From Larix kaempferi (Eukaryota > Streptophyta > Pinopsida > Pinales > Pinaceae): a DNA stretch of 64,000 nt. This document shows, piece after piece, positions 12,095 through 23,066 of this stretch. Under the pieces are notes generated by a model, which worked only from the letters and a program-made list of their open reading frames with translations, was not told the origin of the DNA and searched no databases. The position numbers and the translations under genes are program-made. The stretch covers positions 7,323,001 to 7,387,000 of the forward strand of contig BSBM01000994.1 of assembly GCA_027924585.1 (NCBI GenBank), in the 5' to 3' direction. The first letter of the stretch is position 1, and each line of letters starts with the position of its first letter.

Positions 12095-13100
12095 TTGAAT
12101 TCCTAATTGAACCTTATGAACCTCAAGTGCCATGAATAAACCCTAGACACGTTGACAAAATCTCTCAATAGGTGCTCTTTGCCTTATGTTTTGGATATGG
12201 AAGCTCTTAATATGCCTCACACACTGTGGATGGGTCTAATCCTTAACCATATTTGTGGTAGTGAAACAACGTAGTCATTCCCTCAACAATATTGATTGGT
12301 GGAGAAAAGAATTATATTAAATCCAAAAATGGAGCTTCTTGAGATCAAGTTCCATTAATAAGTCCCAAAACCTCTAAATTTGACCATAATTGGTTTAGAA
12401 TCGTCTCAAAGGGTGCTATGTGTGCCATCAATAGGTTAGTTGCGCATGACGAATGTGTCTAGACATCTATCCAATGTCATAAGAGTATACTAATGGACCT
12501 TATTCCCTAAAATCGACGTCTTTGGCTCAATCACCATGAACATTACCTACAATTAAGAATCAAACCCTCTCCCATTGAATTTTAGCGTTAAGGTTGGATA
12601 TGGATGCCATTAAGTGATTTTGAGCATCAAGTATGGGCTGTAAGACCTTGAACATGGTTGAGTAAGGACAAAAATCACCTCAAGCTATCGGGTAATATTC
12701 TCGTACTCAAGAGCCTTGAATGAGTCCTCATTTGGAGGGTTTCTCTGAAGGACTTTGAGTGGGATACAAGTGTCATTGGTAGGTTTGCGCTCTAAAAATG
12801 GGTTTGTAACTTGCCATAGAGTTAAGGGTGTAAGCATAGGTGTTAAAACCTAACTGAACCTTTTTGAGCTCAAGTGCCATAAACAAACCTTATACCCATG
12901 GCATGACCCCTAATTAAGGGGTGGTTTCCTTTATACTTAGACATGGGTTCCATTAAGATTTTTCATTAAGTGGTTGCATCTTGAGGACTTGATCCTAGTT
13001 GTGGTAGGGAAATAACATCCTAAGGACCTTGATATTGGTTCGGGGAGAGATAGAACATCCTCAAGCCCTAAAAAGCGCCTCTTAGGTTCAAGCACTAAGA
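12095..13100. repeat. Diverged tandem repeat, period about 750 bp
   Basis: The segment near 12105 ('ctaattgaaccttatgaacctcaagtgccatgaa') recurs near 12850 in altered form. The parts near 12230-12330 ('gtggtag.gaaa.aac', 'ttggt..ggagaa') recur near 12985-13075. Offsets are about 750 bp, so at least one and a third monomers of an old tandem family are present. A further copy lies at the right end of the window, from about 63640. Confidence 0.55.
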
Positions 13101-13647
13101 ACATGTTCTAAGAGCACCATAGAAAAGAATAGATGGTATGTGGGGCTTTGACCACCATCAAAGACTAAAAACTTGTGTCTTAGGATTTTAATGAAGATTC
13201 TTCACAGCAATATCCTTCAATAAGAATATGAAATAAAATGTATGCATTGATAACACATGCATGTTAATAACATGTGTACAAAACTATAGATTAAAAAAAT
13301 TGGGAGGACTACACATTTTCCTCTACATGTTGGATGAGTTGGCTACATTGGTTTTAGCTTTAGAATGACAAACTTGGTGGTTTAGGCTTCATAATGAAAA
13401 TCGAATTCATTTTTTCATCTCCTTACAAAAACATTTTTCAACCATGCTTTTAAATATGAACCACATCTTAATTGCTACATATAACATATTTATAAAATGC
13501 ATAGGTCTTATATTTAGATTGCAAGTTTTTATTGCCTCATCCATTTTGAAAACAAATTATATGGTGCAAAGACCTAAAAAAAATGATAGATTCATTGAGT
13601 TAAGACCTTCAAAGGATGTCGTAATGCCTTAGTAGTGATTTTAAGGC

Positions 13648-13652
<5 letters not shown>

Positions 13653-13710
<58 letters not shown>
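13653..13710. repeat. (TA)n microsatellite
   Basis: About 28 uninterrupted TA dinucleotides. Just upstream, ATGCCTTA at 13624-13631 and TAAGGCAT at 13642-13649 form a short inverted repeat. Confidence 0.95.
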
Positions 13711-13711
<1 letters not shown>

Positions 13712-13936
13712 AAAATGTTAGTCCACATCAATCTAATATAGTGTACAATTCTTTTTCAATAAATTCCATCATTTTTATACTAAAGCCATATTGAACATAA
13801 GCATTATATTTTAGATAAAAAAATATAACATACTAATGTTACAAGGCCAATAATTCCACAAAAGTATACCCTTTTCCATAAATAAGAGTTAGATTTTCAT
13901 GAAGCTTATTCAATTTCCTACATTTCATCCTTTTAC

Positions 13937-14090
13937 ACCATATTATAAAAGATTATACAAATACCTTTAATAGTTCCTTATGGTCAACATATTGTTGTTT
14001 TTCCATATTTTTATACCATATTATAAAATATTATACAAATACTTTTAATAGTTTCTCATGGTCAACATATTGTTGTCTTTCCATATTTCC
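13937..14090. repeat. 78-bp tandem duplication
   Basis: The block starting 'accatattataaaa' at 13937 recurs at 14015 with few changes, ending in 'ggtcaacatattgttgt' in both copies. The surrounding AT-rich sequence (13711-14397) holds no recognisable gene. Confidence 0.8.
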
Positions 14091-14397
14091 ACCATAAAAG
14101 AGAAGAATTAGCTTGCACTAGCCCCATTACATTGCTTATTACACATATGTAAGAAAATCATAATATTTCATTATCTTTTAACTTTATACCAACCCCATTA
14201 TTATGAGACTACATAGAATAATTTTCACAAAATAACACCTTAAAAAATTAAATTTTTTTTATTGTTCGATCGACCTTTTAACGATTAGTCATGAAAAGCC
14301 ATAAATCTGTATCCTTAGCATAAATATTAAATTTTATGCAGATTTTGAATTAATACACTACTTTTTTAACTTACCAATGACTTTATATTTTGAGATA

Positions 14398-15022
14398 AAT
14401 ATTGATCTGAGAGTACTTTAACTAAGAGTTGTTCATGGTATCGCTTCATATTTGCGTTGATGTTCACAGTCTTTCCAGGAATAATTTCTACTATTTTTAC
14501 TATTCTGGGTTCTTGTTCCATAGAGAACACTCGCTTCCACATTCTGTCAGGGTATTTAGGTGCAGCTCCTATGATCTCTTCTTGTTCAAATATTACAAAT
14601 ATTTCTTCAAGTACATCATTGTTAGGATAAACATTATGAATTAAATTAGATAAATAAGTATCATCATCCTCAATTTGTAGTGTTAAAGAATTTTTGATGT
14701 TGAGGATTGGGTGCACTACTTGATCATAAATGTCATCATAATCATATAACCAGATAGGATTTAATGTATCAACATAAATTTTGGCCACGGGATAGATGGT
14801 GATCTTATTTTTGGATTGTCCACTGGTTATGGTCATGTCTTTGAATCGACAACCTATGTAGGCATCTGCTGTTGCTAGCCATGGTCTTCCTACGATGAGG
14901 GGATGTCCACTAAGTTTACTCTTAACCTCTATGACTACAAAGTATGCTGGATATTCCCAAGATTCAATGTTGATGATGATATCTTCCAATATACCTTCTG
15001 GTTGGATAGTAGAGATATTTGT
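14398..15022 (-). pseudogene. Element B protease C-terminal part and linker, truncated
   Basis: The minus-strand frame from 14989 downward matches A's protease region closely ('DIIINIESWEYPA', 'VIEVKSKLSGHPLIVGRPWL', 'ADAYIGCR'), then runs through the acidic linker to 'GKTVNINANMK'. It diverges after 'VLSDQ', about 14398, where similarity to A stops and unrelated sequence begins. Its upstream half is across the Copia insertion at 29171. Confidence 0.8.
15018..15022. repeat. Left target site duplication of Copia element, degraded (TTTGT)
   Basis: The right flank at 29171-29175 reads TCTGC. The two differ by two C-to-T type changes. Joining the flanks with one copy restores alignment to A without a gap, which supports this as the insertion point. 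Confidence 0.55.
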
Positions 15023-15612
15023 TGTTGATGTATATGTAACTTCGGAATGTATTTCATATATATTTATTGTACCCTTATAAGAGATGTGTTATTCCTCTAT
15101 AAGGAAGTGTCGTCATGTGGATTGACAAGTGTCGCAAGTGTGTGTACTTGCCGATGGGTTATTAGACCACCATGTGTGGGGTCGGCCCTAAAATATATTA
15201 TATTGTGTATGTATCTAGATAGACAAGTCAGCCCCATAAGGTCACTAGGGAAACAAGTTAAGTATAAATAGAGATCGGGAGATCTCTATTTGGATCATTC
15301 GAAAAGACACACTTCTCTCACTCAAAAAGTGGCGCACTAGTGAGGAGGAGGATCATCTTCTCTAGGAGACTATCTCAAGTGTATTTTGGTTGTACTTTGG
15401 TTGAGCCATTTCTCTCTCTATCTCTGAGGAAGTTGTGGGGTTTTTCACCTTAGATTTTTCCCCACGGAAACTCTGTGTCTCTTGTCTCTCATGCTTTTGA
15501 TTCTTGTGATGCTTGTCATGCTTATTGTGATTGTTATGCATTGATATACTGTATATTTTATTCTCTCAGTAAAGATCCAAGAGTATTGTGAATTAATGCT
15601 CAAATTTTAACA
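15023..15612 (+). repeat. Copia 5' LTR
   Basis: Starts TGTTGATG and ends AATTTTAACA, directly followed by the PBS. A TATA box (TATAAATA) is at 15263-15270. The matching 3' LTR has the same ends. Confidence 0.95.
15263..15291 (+). promoter_or_regulatory. Copia LTR TATA box overlapping a perfect 11-bp hairpin
   Basis: TATAAATA at 15263-15270 overlaps the left arm AAATAGAGATC (15266-15276); a four-base loop precedes the complementary right arm GATCTCTATTT (15281-15291). The same structure is in the 3' LTR, with TATA at 28821-28828. A TATA box in this position normally sets the start of the element transcript about 25-35 bases downstream, so the hairpin would lie at or just before the RNA 5' end. 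Confidence 0.7.
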
Positions 15613-15624
15613 TGGTATCAGAGC
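15613..15624 (+). promoter_or_regulatory. Copia primer binding site
   Basis: TGGTATCAGAGC immediately follows the LTR end. It is the standard plant PBS complementary to the 3' end of initiator methionine tRNA. Confidence 0.95.
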
Positions 15625-16184
15625 TAACCTGATAAGAAGACATTTTGCAGTGACGAAAACTTGAGTTTCTTGCTTATTGGGTTTATCTCCACAGTTTTTG
15701 GAAAAGCAGTATAGTAGATTGACTCTACTCATCAAGGAGAATCTATCTGTCCAATCAGAATTCAATTCTGAGCATTTTCATATTTGGCCCTAAAAATTAG
15801 GGTTTCCACAAAAATAGGAATTTCTGAAATCGGAAGACATAGCTGGAAGCTGCTTGCAAAAATCGAAGTTTAGAGCTTTGGATCGAGATTTTTGGCTGGG
15901 TAGATCTCCGGGAAACTCAAACCCTAATTCAGGGCTCTCCAAGTGAACCCAGGAGGACAAAAAGGCAAATCTGAAGGGTAAAGCTTTGTTGATCTCAAAT
16001 TCTGAATACACCAGGCTGATCATCTCATCAAGGCACATCTTTCTATCCTTTTAGAAAGTTGATATTCACATTTTGAATTTTTAGGATTTTTTCGACAAAC
16101 CCTAGTCCAAGACCAGATCCAGTTTTCAGCATTTCAAGTGGTAAGACCTAAATCTTTTCTATTTCATTTGAAGTACTCTTTAAG
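15625..16184 (+). other. Copia 5' leader
   Basis: Untranslated leader of about 560 bases between PBS and the gag ATG. Packaging signals would be expected here; I see no specific motif. Confidence 0.7.
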
Positions 16185-19100
16185 ATGTCTCACCACACCA
16201 AGCTTGAGGATAAGCTTGAAGGGGATGATAACTTTCGAGCTTGGAAGTATATGATTGGGTTAGTCCTGGAAGATAATGAGTTGGACTCATATATAAAAGA
16301 AGACATCCCTATCCCAGAGAATGAAGAGGCTAAGGTATTGCATAAGAAGAACTTGGTCAAGGAAAAGAGAATCATTGCTGATTCTATCAAAGACCATCTC
16401 ATACCCCTTGTGTCTTCTCTAAAGACACCCAAGGCTATGTTTGACTCTTTGACCAAGCTATTTGAAGGAAAGAACATAAATCGGAAGATGACCTTGTGGA
16501 ATCAATTGAAAGGGGTCAAGATGTCAAATGGAGAAACCATTCAATACTGTTTCTCCATGGTCTCTCAGATCAAGGAACAACTTGAAGCTGTAGATGAAAT
16601 GGTGGAGAATGGTGAAATTGTTATGACTACTTTGAATGGCCTACCTAGGTCATGGGACTCTTTTATCTAGGGGATCTGTGACAGAAAGAAGTTAATCTCC
16701 TTCAGCAGATTGTGGGAGGAATGTTCTCAAGAAGAAGCAAGGCTTGTGGCAAGAGAAGAGAAGATGGGAAATGAAAATCAAGCTCTCACAGCTCACACTA
16801 AGAAGGGCAAGTTCAAGAGGGAGCCATCCCATCACAAGAACAAATCTTCTCATCATTTTCACAAAGACAAGAAAGATCTAAGGTGTGTCACTTGTAATGA
16901 GAAGGGTCACTTTGCTTCAGAATGTCCCAAGAACAAAAGGGACAACCACAACAACACCAATTCCAGCAAGAATAAGAAGGGTAACAAAAGAAGGTACCAT
17001 GCTCATGCTGCCGAAGATGATGAACCTCCAAAGAAGAAGGCCAGGGCAGAAAGTGATGATAGTAATGATGACTCATCAAGTGAAGAAGAGTATGTTCTAA
17101 TCTCTGCTCTCACAGGTACTATCTCCCATGGTTGTAATGATTGGTTAATTGACAGTGGGGCTTCCAAACACATGACTGGGTTTAAAGAATCCTTTGTAAA
17201 TCTATCTGAACATGAATCACCCCATAAAGTGAAACTTGGGGATGATTATCAATATCCCATCAAAGGAAGTGGTGAAGCCTCCTACAACCTAGATTCTGGA
17301 AAATCTTTGAAGATGAAAGAAGTCTTTTATGTACCTGGTCTCAAGACGATCTTACTCTCCATCTCTGCATTGGATACAAAAGGTATGAGGGTTGCATTTT
17401 TGGATGGCCAAGTCCTAATGTGGCCAAAGGGAAAGATCATAGATGATGCAATTGTGATTGGAGAGCAAGAGGGACGTTTGTATAAATTAAAAGGACAACC
17501 TAAACATGCCATGCTGCATGAATCCATGGAGCCAAGTGAACTTTGGCATAGAAGACTTGCTCATATGCACTATAGGGAACTTCCAATTGCAAGCAAGGCT
17601 GTAGAGGGTCTTCCTGAAATCAAGACCAAACATGAAGGTGTTTGCAAAGGATGTGCAAAAGGTAAGAGTATTAAGAAGGCTTTCCCAAGCAGTGAAAGCA
17701 AGGAAAAAGATATCCTGGAAATCATCCACTCAGATGTATGTGGTCCTATGTCATCCAGTTCTCTAAGTAGGTATGTTTACTATGTCTCATTTATTGATGA
17801 CTTCTCCAGGAAGACTTGGGTATACTTCTTGAAAAACAAATATGAGGTGTTTGATAAGTTCAAGGAATTCAAAACCTTGATGGAGAATCAAACTGACAAA
17901 AAGATCAAAACATTCAGATCCGACAATGGTGGAGAATTCACCTCATGTGACTTCAAGAAGCTTTGCAGTGATTTAGGGATTAAGAGGGAGTTGACTTCTC
18001 CTTATAATCCTCAACATAATGGAGTTGCAAAAATGAAGAACAGAACAATCATGGAAGCAGCAAGGGCAATGTTGCATGACCAAAATCCACCTATGCATCT
18101 ATGGGCAGAAGCAGCTAGAACAATTGTATATGTGCAGAACAGAACACCCCACAAGATATTGGACAACAAGACACTAGAAGAGGTATTTTCTGGTAAGAAA
18201 CCTGAAGTCAACCATCTCAGAATATTTGGTTGTCCAGTATACACTCATGTCCCAAAGGAAAAGAGGACAAAACTAGATCCTTCAGGAAAGAAGGGTATCT
18301 TTGTGGGTTACAGTGAAAGCTCGAAGGCTTATAGAATATACTTTCCAGGGTTCAAGAAGATTGATGTCAGCAGGGATGTAACATTTGATGAAAACTCAAC
18401 ATTCATCAAATCAAGGAAGGCACCTATCGAAGTTTATGAAGAACCTAAGGAAACTAGATTTCAAGACACTACCATGACTGAAGCAATTCCAGAAGTTGTT
18501 CGTGAGTTTGAAGATCCACAAGAACCTATAGATCCACCCCATGAGGATAACTCTCACAAGAGGAAACCTGCATGGGCTAGAGAGCTCATTCCAGATGCAG
18601 AAAGATTTGGCATTCCAGAAGAAGAACACAGAGCAAAGAAGAGAACTAGATCACATACCAGCTATGTTGCTTTACTCTGTGACATTATGAACAAAGAACC
18701 TTCCAGTTATGAAGAAGCAGCGGAAAAGAAAGAATGGAAGGATACCATGATTGAGGAATACCAATCAATAATGAAGAATGATGTTTGGGATGTTGTCCCA
18801 AGACCTAAAGAGAAGTCTGTTGTGACTTCCAAATGCATCTACAAAATCAAGCATGTTGCAGATGGCAGTGTAGAGAAATACAAAGCAAGATTCGTAGCTC
18901 ATGGCTTCTCTTAGAAAGAGGGAATAGATTATGAAGAAACTTTTGCACCCTTATCTAGGTATACTTCCACCAGAACAATGCTTGCCCTGGCTGCAGCAAT
19001 GAAATGGAAAATATACCAGATGGATGTCAAGACTGCGTTCTTGAATAGTGTAGTTGAAGAGGAAGTATACATGGAGCAGCCACTTGGTTTTCAAATACAC

Positions 19101-19289
19101 GACAGGGAGTCATATGTGTGCAGATTGAAGAAAGCCTTGTATGGATTGAAGCAAGCTCCTAGAACTTGGTACGGTAGGATGGACAGTTTCCTATCTAGCT
19201 TGGGCTTTACCAAGAGTAAAGCGGATTCCAACCTCTACTACAAGGTTGAGGAAGGGAATCCTATGATTATACTCCTGTATGTGGATGAC
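16185..19289 (+). pseudogene. Copia gag-protease-integrase-RT (first part of polyprotein)
   Basis: One frame runs from the ATG at 16185 to the RT active site at 19289, broken by TAG at 16668-16670 (end of gag core) and TAG at 18912-18914 (early RT), both at positions where Gln would be expected. Gag is followed by the CX2CX4HX4C knuckle 'CVTCNEKGHFASEC' and the protease site 'DSGAS'. Integrase has the HHCC segment ('LWHRRLAHMH', 'CKGCAKGK') and core residues in 'HSDVCGPM' and 'RSDNGGEF'. The third catalytic position, 35 residues after the second Asp, is Lys (codon 18030-18032) where the family has Glu. RT shows 'ALYGLKQAPRTWY' and ends at 'LLYVDD', where element C interrupts it. Confidence 0.93.
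19285..19289. repeat. Left target site duplication of element C (ATGAC)
   Basis: ATGAC recurs exactly at 26055-26059. The duplicated bases are part of the codons for the two Asp of the YVDD motif. Confidence 0.93.
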
Positions 19290-21296
19290 TTTCATGTCCC
19301 AAATTTGGAATTGGGTCACAATGGCCTAATCACATTAGCCATATTCATTAGAGTTTGTAAAATTGATGTTAAGGGTCAAATAATTGTCAAGGAGGAAAAT
19401 TACTAGTTTCCTAGGTTTGGGGTGGAAGCTTTGGGATTTGGAATAAGGGGGATAATAAATGATGTTTAGACATTAGAAAGGTTCAAGTATTTAATAAATA
19501 TAGTGAATAAATAAATTCAAGAGAAATCCTAGGTGACAAATGGTTTTGGAGACATATGGAGGATGTGGGACCCACACTAGCTTGATTTTTCATAATACAT
19601 GGTATCTCTCTTTTGAAAATTCGAATTAATGGGAATGTGAACACTCTTGGGTGAGTTGGTAAGTCATAACACATGTCATTGAGCATCTTAGGTCAAATTG
19701 GGAAGGATTGGTAACCTCCATGGAAGATAAAGAGTCAAAGTGGAAGTTTGTGGACACTTGGGCTAGATTCCCTAGCCCCTACGACACCAATGATGGATCA
19801 TCTATGACAAATATGACAAATTGCAGACCTGAACTTCGACATCTGACCACTATGACATGTCATCCCCAAAAATAGGCTCAAAAAAGGCGAATTTGGGAGT
19901 TGGAGAAGCCAAAGAGACTCAAAATCAAATTTGGGAGAAGATGGAAGGTTGGAACTAGGAGACAAGTGGCAAATGTGGAATATTTCCTAAATGGAAATCT
20001 ATTGAATCTATTGAGAGGATTTAGACCCTTAGAAGGTTAATGTTGGTTATAAAATGTAGAAATGAAGTATGATAATAGCTTTTGATCATTTGTAGAATTT
20101 GGAATTGCATTTGTGTAGAGGGAGAGCTAGTGGATGACTAGTTTCTTGACTTAGCCAATTTCGAGGGTGAAAGATTCCCATCCAAGTTGGTAATTGGAAA
20201 GGCCATTCAGACCTTTCATTTGGAGCTTTAATGGAGTATTTATTTGTAGGTGTAAGCTACAGGGAAGCTCATGGTTTCTTCTATTGCAGCTCACTCCTTC
20301 AACCATTTCCATTTTTTATAGCATATTCTTGATCCTTGAGGGAGGGCATTTTTGGTGAGATATTGTACTCTTTGGGGGAGCTTCTAATGACCCATTTCTT
20401 TTGTAATATGAATTAAATACTCTTTTCTTCATCTCCAAAAATTTTCAGGTCGAAATTCCAAGTAGAAATGTATAAATCGCAATTTTAATGAAAGAACAGT
20501 GCCATTTCCCCACTACCTTGTTGTGAATCAATGTAATGCTGATGATTTAGAATGAATGGATGATTCTCTAATATATTTTTGATCACTATACTACCATGGA
20601 TGTATTATACAAGTTTCATGTACTGTACTTGAGCATTTGAATCATTTTTACTCAGTTTAGTTGTATTGGGAGGTGAAATAGTGCCATTTCCCCAAGGGTC
20701 AAATTGGGGATTTTTGCAGTTGAATGGGAGAGGGTGAGAACAGTTGTAATAAACCATTAATGGTTAATATGAGACCTTAAGAACATAATTAACACATTAC
20801 ATACCTGTGTTCATAAATTTGAGTGGGTTTGGAGGCATTTGGGAAGCCATTTTCAGTACTTACCTCAAGGGGATTTGAACCCCAAATTACTAGTCAAATT
20901 GCATACTTGGTCCAAAATATTAAGAGAGTTTGCAGAGGTATTTTGGTGGCCATATTCCATCCCTAAACATCATATTCAAGTAATAATATCATTCATACAC
21001 CTTCCTTGAATATTTGAAGGGATTTGGAGTCAATTTGAGACCTAGAGACCAATACTAGTCAAAGGGAAATCACTAGTAAAGTTACCTACATTGACCAGAA
21101 TTGAAAGAGGATTTGCAGAAGTATTTTAAAGGTCCAAAGGCATCCCTGAAACACATATTTATGTTCTAATATCATTCATATACCTTCTCATAAGATTTGG
21201 GATCATTTGGGGCAAATTTGGGACCTAGAGATCAAAACTAGGGAAAAAAAGTGAAAAATTGCCATTTTGATAAAACTCCTAAAAAGGGACATTACA
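19290..21296 (+). repeat. Element C 5' LTR
   Basis: 2007 bp, starting TTTCATGTCCC and ending GGGACATTACA. The ends pair as an imperfect inverted repeat (9 of 11), implying an original TGTAATGTCCC start. A TATA-like TATAAAA lies at 20048-20054, with a counterpart at 24766-24772 in the other LTR. Confidence 0.9.
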
Positions 21297-21297
21297 G

Positions 21298-21309
21298 TGG
21301 TATCAGAGC
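21298..21309 (+). promoter_or_regulatory. Element C primer binding site
   Basis: TGGTATCAGAGC one base after the LTR end, the initiator-methionine-tRNA type. Confidence 0.95.
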
Positions 21310-21362
21310 ATGGTCCTTGCACCTGTGGATTAGGAACATACATTAAATAATAATTGGCATCC

Positions 21363-23066
21363 ATGTCTTACTATTATGATGAATCCTATGAGTACAATTC
21401 TTATGAGGAATATGCAGATGCTTATGAGCAATATGAAGCAGAATGTGAATGGTACGAGGAAGAGATGCCATCATGCAACACTTCTTACAATTTCAAGAGA
21501 AATGAAGATTATTCTTATGAATTTAAATCTGATGAATATGAGTGTGTCACACCAACCAAGGATAATTCTATGAGTGAGTTCCAAAGATGGAGAGTGAAAT
21601 ATAAAACCTTGCCCCAACAATATCAAAAATATCAAGAATATCTTGCTTTTAGCAAAAATACACAAAATGCCATGTCTTTTGAGGACTTTGCTGAACATGT
21701 TTTTGAAAACAGCCCCAAACATGAAGATGTGGAGTTAGTAAAGAAAGGTTTATGCCCTTCTTGTAAAGAACCTTGGAGTGAGTATCATACATGTGTGCAT
21801 GAAATTATGTCCCACTTGAGGAGAGCTTTTGGGAATTCTTCAAAAATAGATTCCAAAGATATTAATCATAAGGAAAACAAGGGGAAAAATGCATCATCTT
21901 GCTTGAAGGATAAAAATGAAGAGACATCACAAGAGCATGAAGAATATTCTATTGAAAATATGGAAGATCATTTCGAGACACCTTCTAGCTTAGACATGAA
22001 CCAAAGAGCATCTACTGATGGATGCTTAAACTATGAAGGAGTACCTACTGATGGGTGCTCACACCTCTATGTTGGTGACATAGAGATCACTTTTGAAAGT
22101 GTTGCTGCAAGCCCAAGTTCCATTAAGCATGATAATGAAGACCTTGTAGTAGTTGAAGAAGAACCAAGATCAACTTCCCCATCACCACTTGAGCTTCATG
22201 AAGTTGGTCCAAGCAAAATTGAAGAAGATGAGGAGGTTCATTTGCAAGAGCCTCATTTTCTTGAAGGGTCCTTAAAGATGAATGAAAATAAGATCCAAGA
22301 GTCCCTCATCATTCTCCATGACACTCAAGCATTGGTGTCAAATTCTTGTTGGAGAGCTACTTCATTGGAGGAAACATCCTTCCTTGAAGACATGGAGAAG
22401 ATTCAAAGAGCAATGTGCCACATCAAAGGTAATTTCATGTCTTTGCTTTTTGATAGAAACCATTTGTTTGAGCTTAATGAATTGTTACATGATGCATACT
22501 TGAAGAATAATGAGGATATTCATAAGCTCACAATTCAAAATGAGCAACTTCTTGAAAAGTTGCAAGATACTTGTTTTTCCTCCTATGTTTCAGATTGTCA
22601 AATGGTAGATTGTTTGGAGGATTCTCATGACATGGTGGATCATGAGAAATGTGGGAATTTGAATATGCTTAATGTGTTTGAAGATGAACTTGAAGAGATC
22701 CAAACACTTGATGTGGTGGAAGAGGAACTTGAATTGTCTCTTGATGAAGGTTATGCAATTTTTAAAGAAGAGCATGATTCCTCTACATTGGAACCAATCT
22801 ATGACAAAGGTTTCCCACTTTTGAAGGAGCTGCATGATACTACCCACATGGATGCTTCCCATGATGAAACTTCTGCACTTTTTGATCATTTGGGTGAGTT
22901 AGTTCGTTCTCCTACATCCTACAATTCCATGTTTTGCAGTATCAGTCTCAATGAAGTATGGGTGAAAGGGTTCTTTTTGATGGTGCCACATGAGGAGTAT
23001 GGAACTCCTAGATTTAACTTTTATGATGACATGGTTGGAGCACATTCTTATTCACATTTGCAGTAG
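21363..23066 (+). CDS. Element C ORF: acidic gag-like protein with chromovirus-type zinc knuckle
   Basis: The first ATG at 21363 gives 567 residues. The N-terminus is a Tyr/Glu-rich run, followed by a Gln/Tyr/Lys segment, then 'GLCPSCKEPWSEYHTC' (about residues 129-144). Its CX2CX7HXC spacing is that of the gag knuckle in many plant chromoviruses. The rest is very acidic (many Glu and Asp) with His-containing stretches and no similarity that I recognise to protease or RT. The TAG at 23064-23066 is followed by the same open frame for another 310 codons or so, so this may be the shortened front part of a longer protein. A role in RNA packaging is inferred from the knuckle only. Confidence 0.6.
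   Translation: MSYYYDESYEYNSYEEYADAYEQYEAECEWYEEEMPSCNTSYNFKRNEDYSYEFKSDEYECVTPTKDNSMSEFQRWRVKYKTLPQQYQKYQEYLAFSKNTQNAMSFEDFAEHVFENSPKHEDVELVKKGLCPSCKEPWSEYHTCVHEIMSHLRRAFGNSSKIDSKDINHKENKGKNASSCLKDKNEETSQEHEEYSIENMEDHFETPSSLDMNQRASTDGCLNYEGVPTDGCSHLYVGDIEITFESVAASPSSIKHDNEDLVVVEEEPRSTSPSPLELHEVGPSKIEEDEEVHLQEPHFLEGSLKMNENKIQESLIILHDTQALVSNSCWRATSLEETSFLEDMEKIQRAMCHIKGNFMSLLFDRNHLFELNELLHDAYLKNNEDIHKLTIQNEQLLEKLQDTCFSSYVSDCQMVDCLEDSHDMVDHEKCGNLNMLNVFEDELEEIQTLDVVEEELELSLDEGYAIFKEEHDSSTLEPIYDKGFPLLKELHDTTHMDASHDETSALFDHLGELVRSPTSYNSMFCSISLNEVWVKGFFLMVPHEEYGTPRFNFYDDMVGAHSYSHLQ

Noticed and set aside
13624-13710. Short inverted repeat plus (TA)n as a MITE
   Set aside because: Only 8-bp arms, no second terminal repeat beyond the (TA)n and no target duplication.
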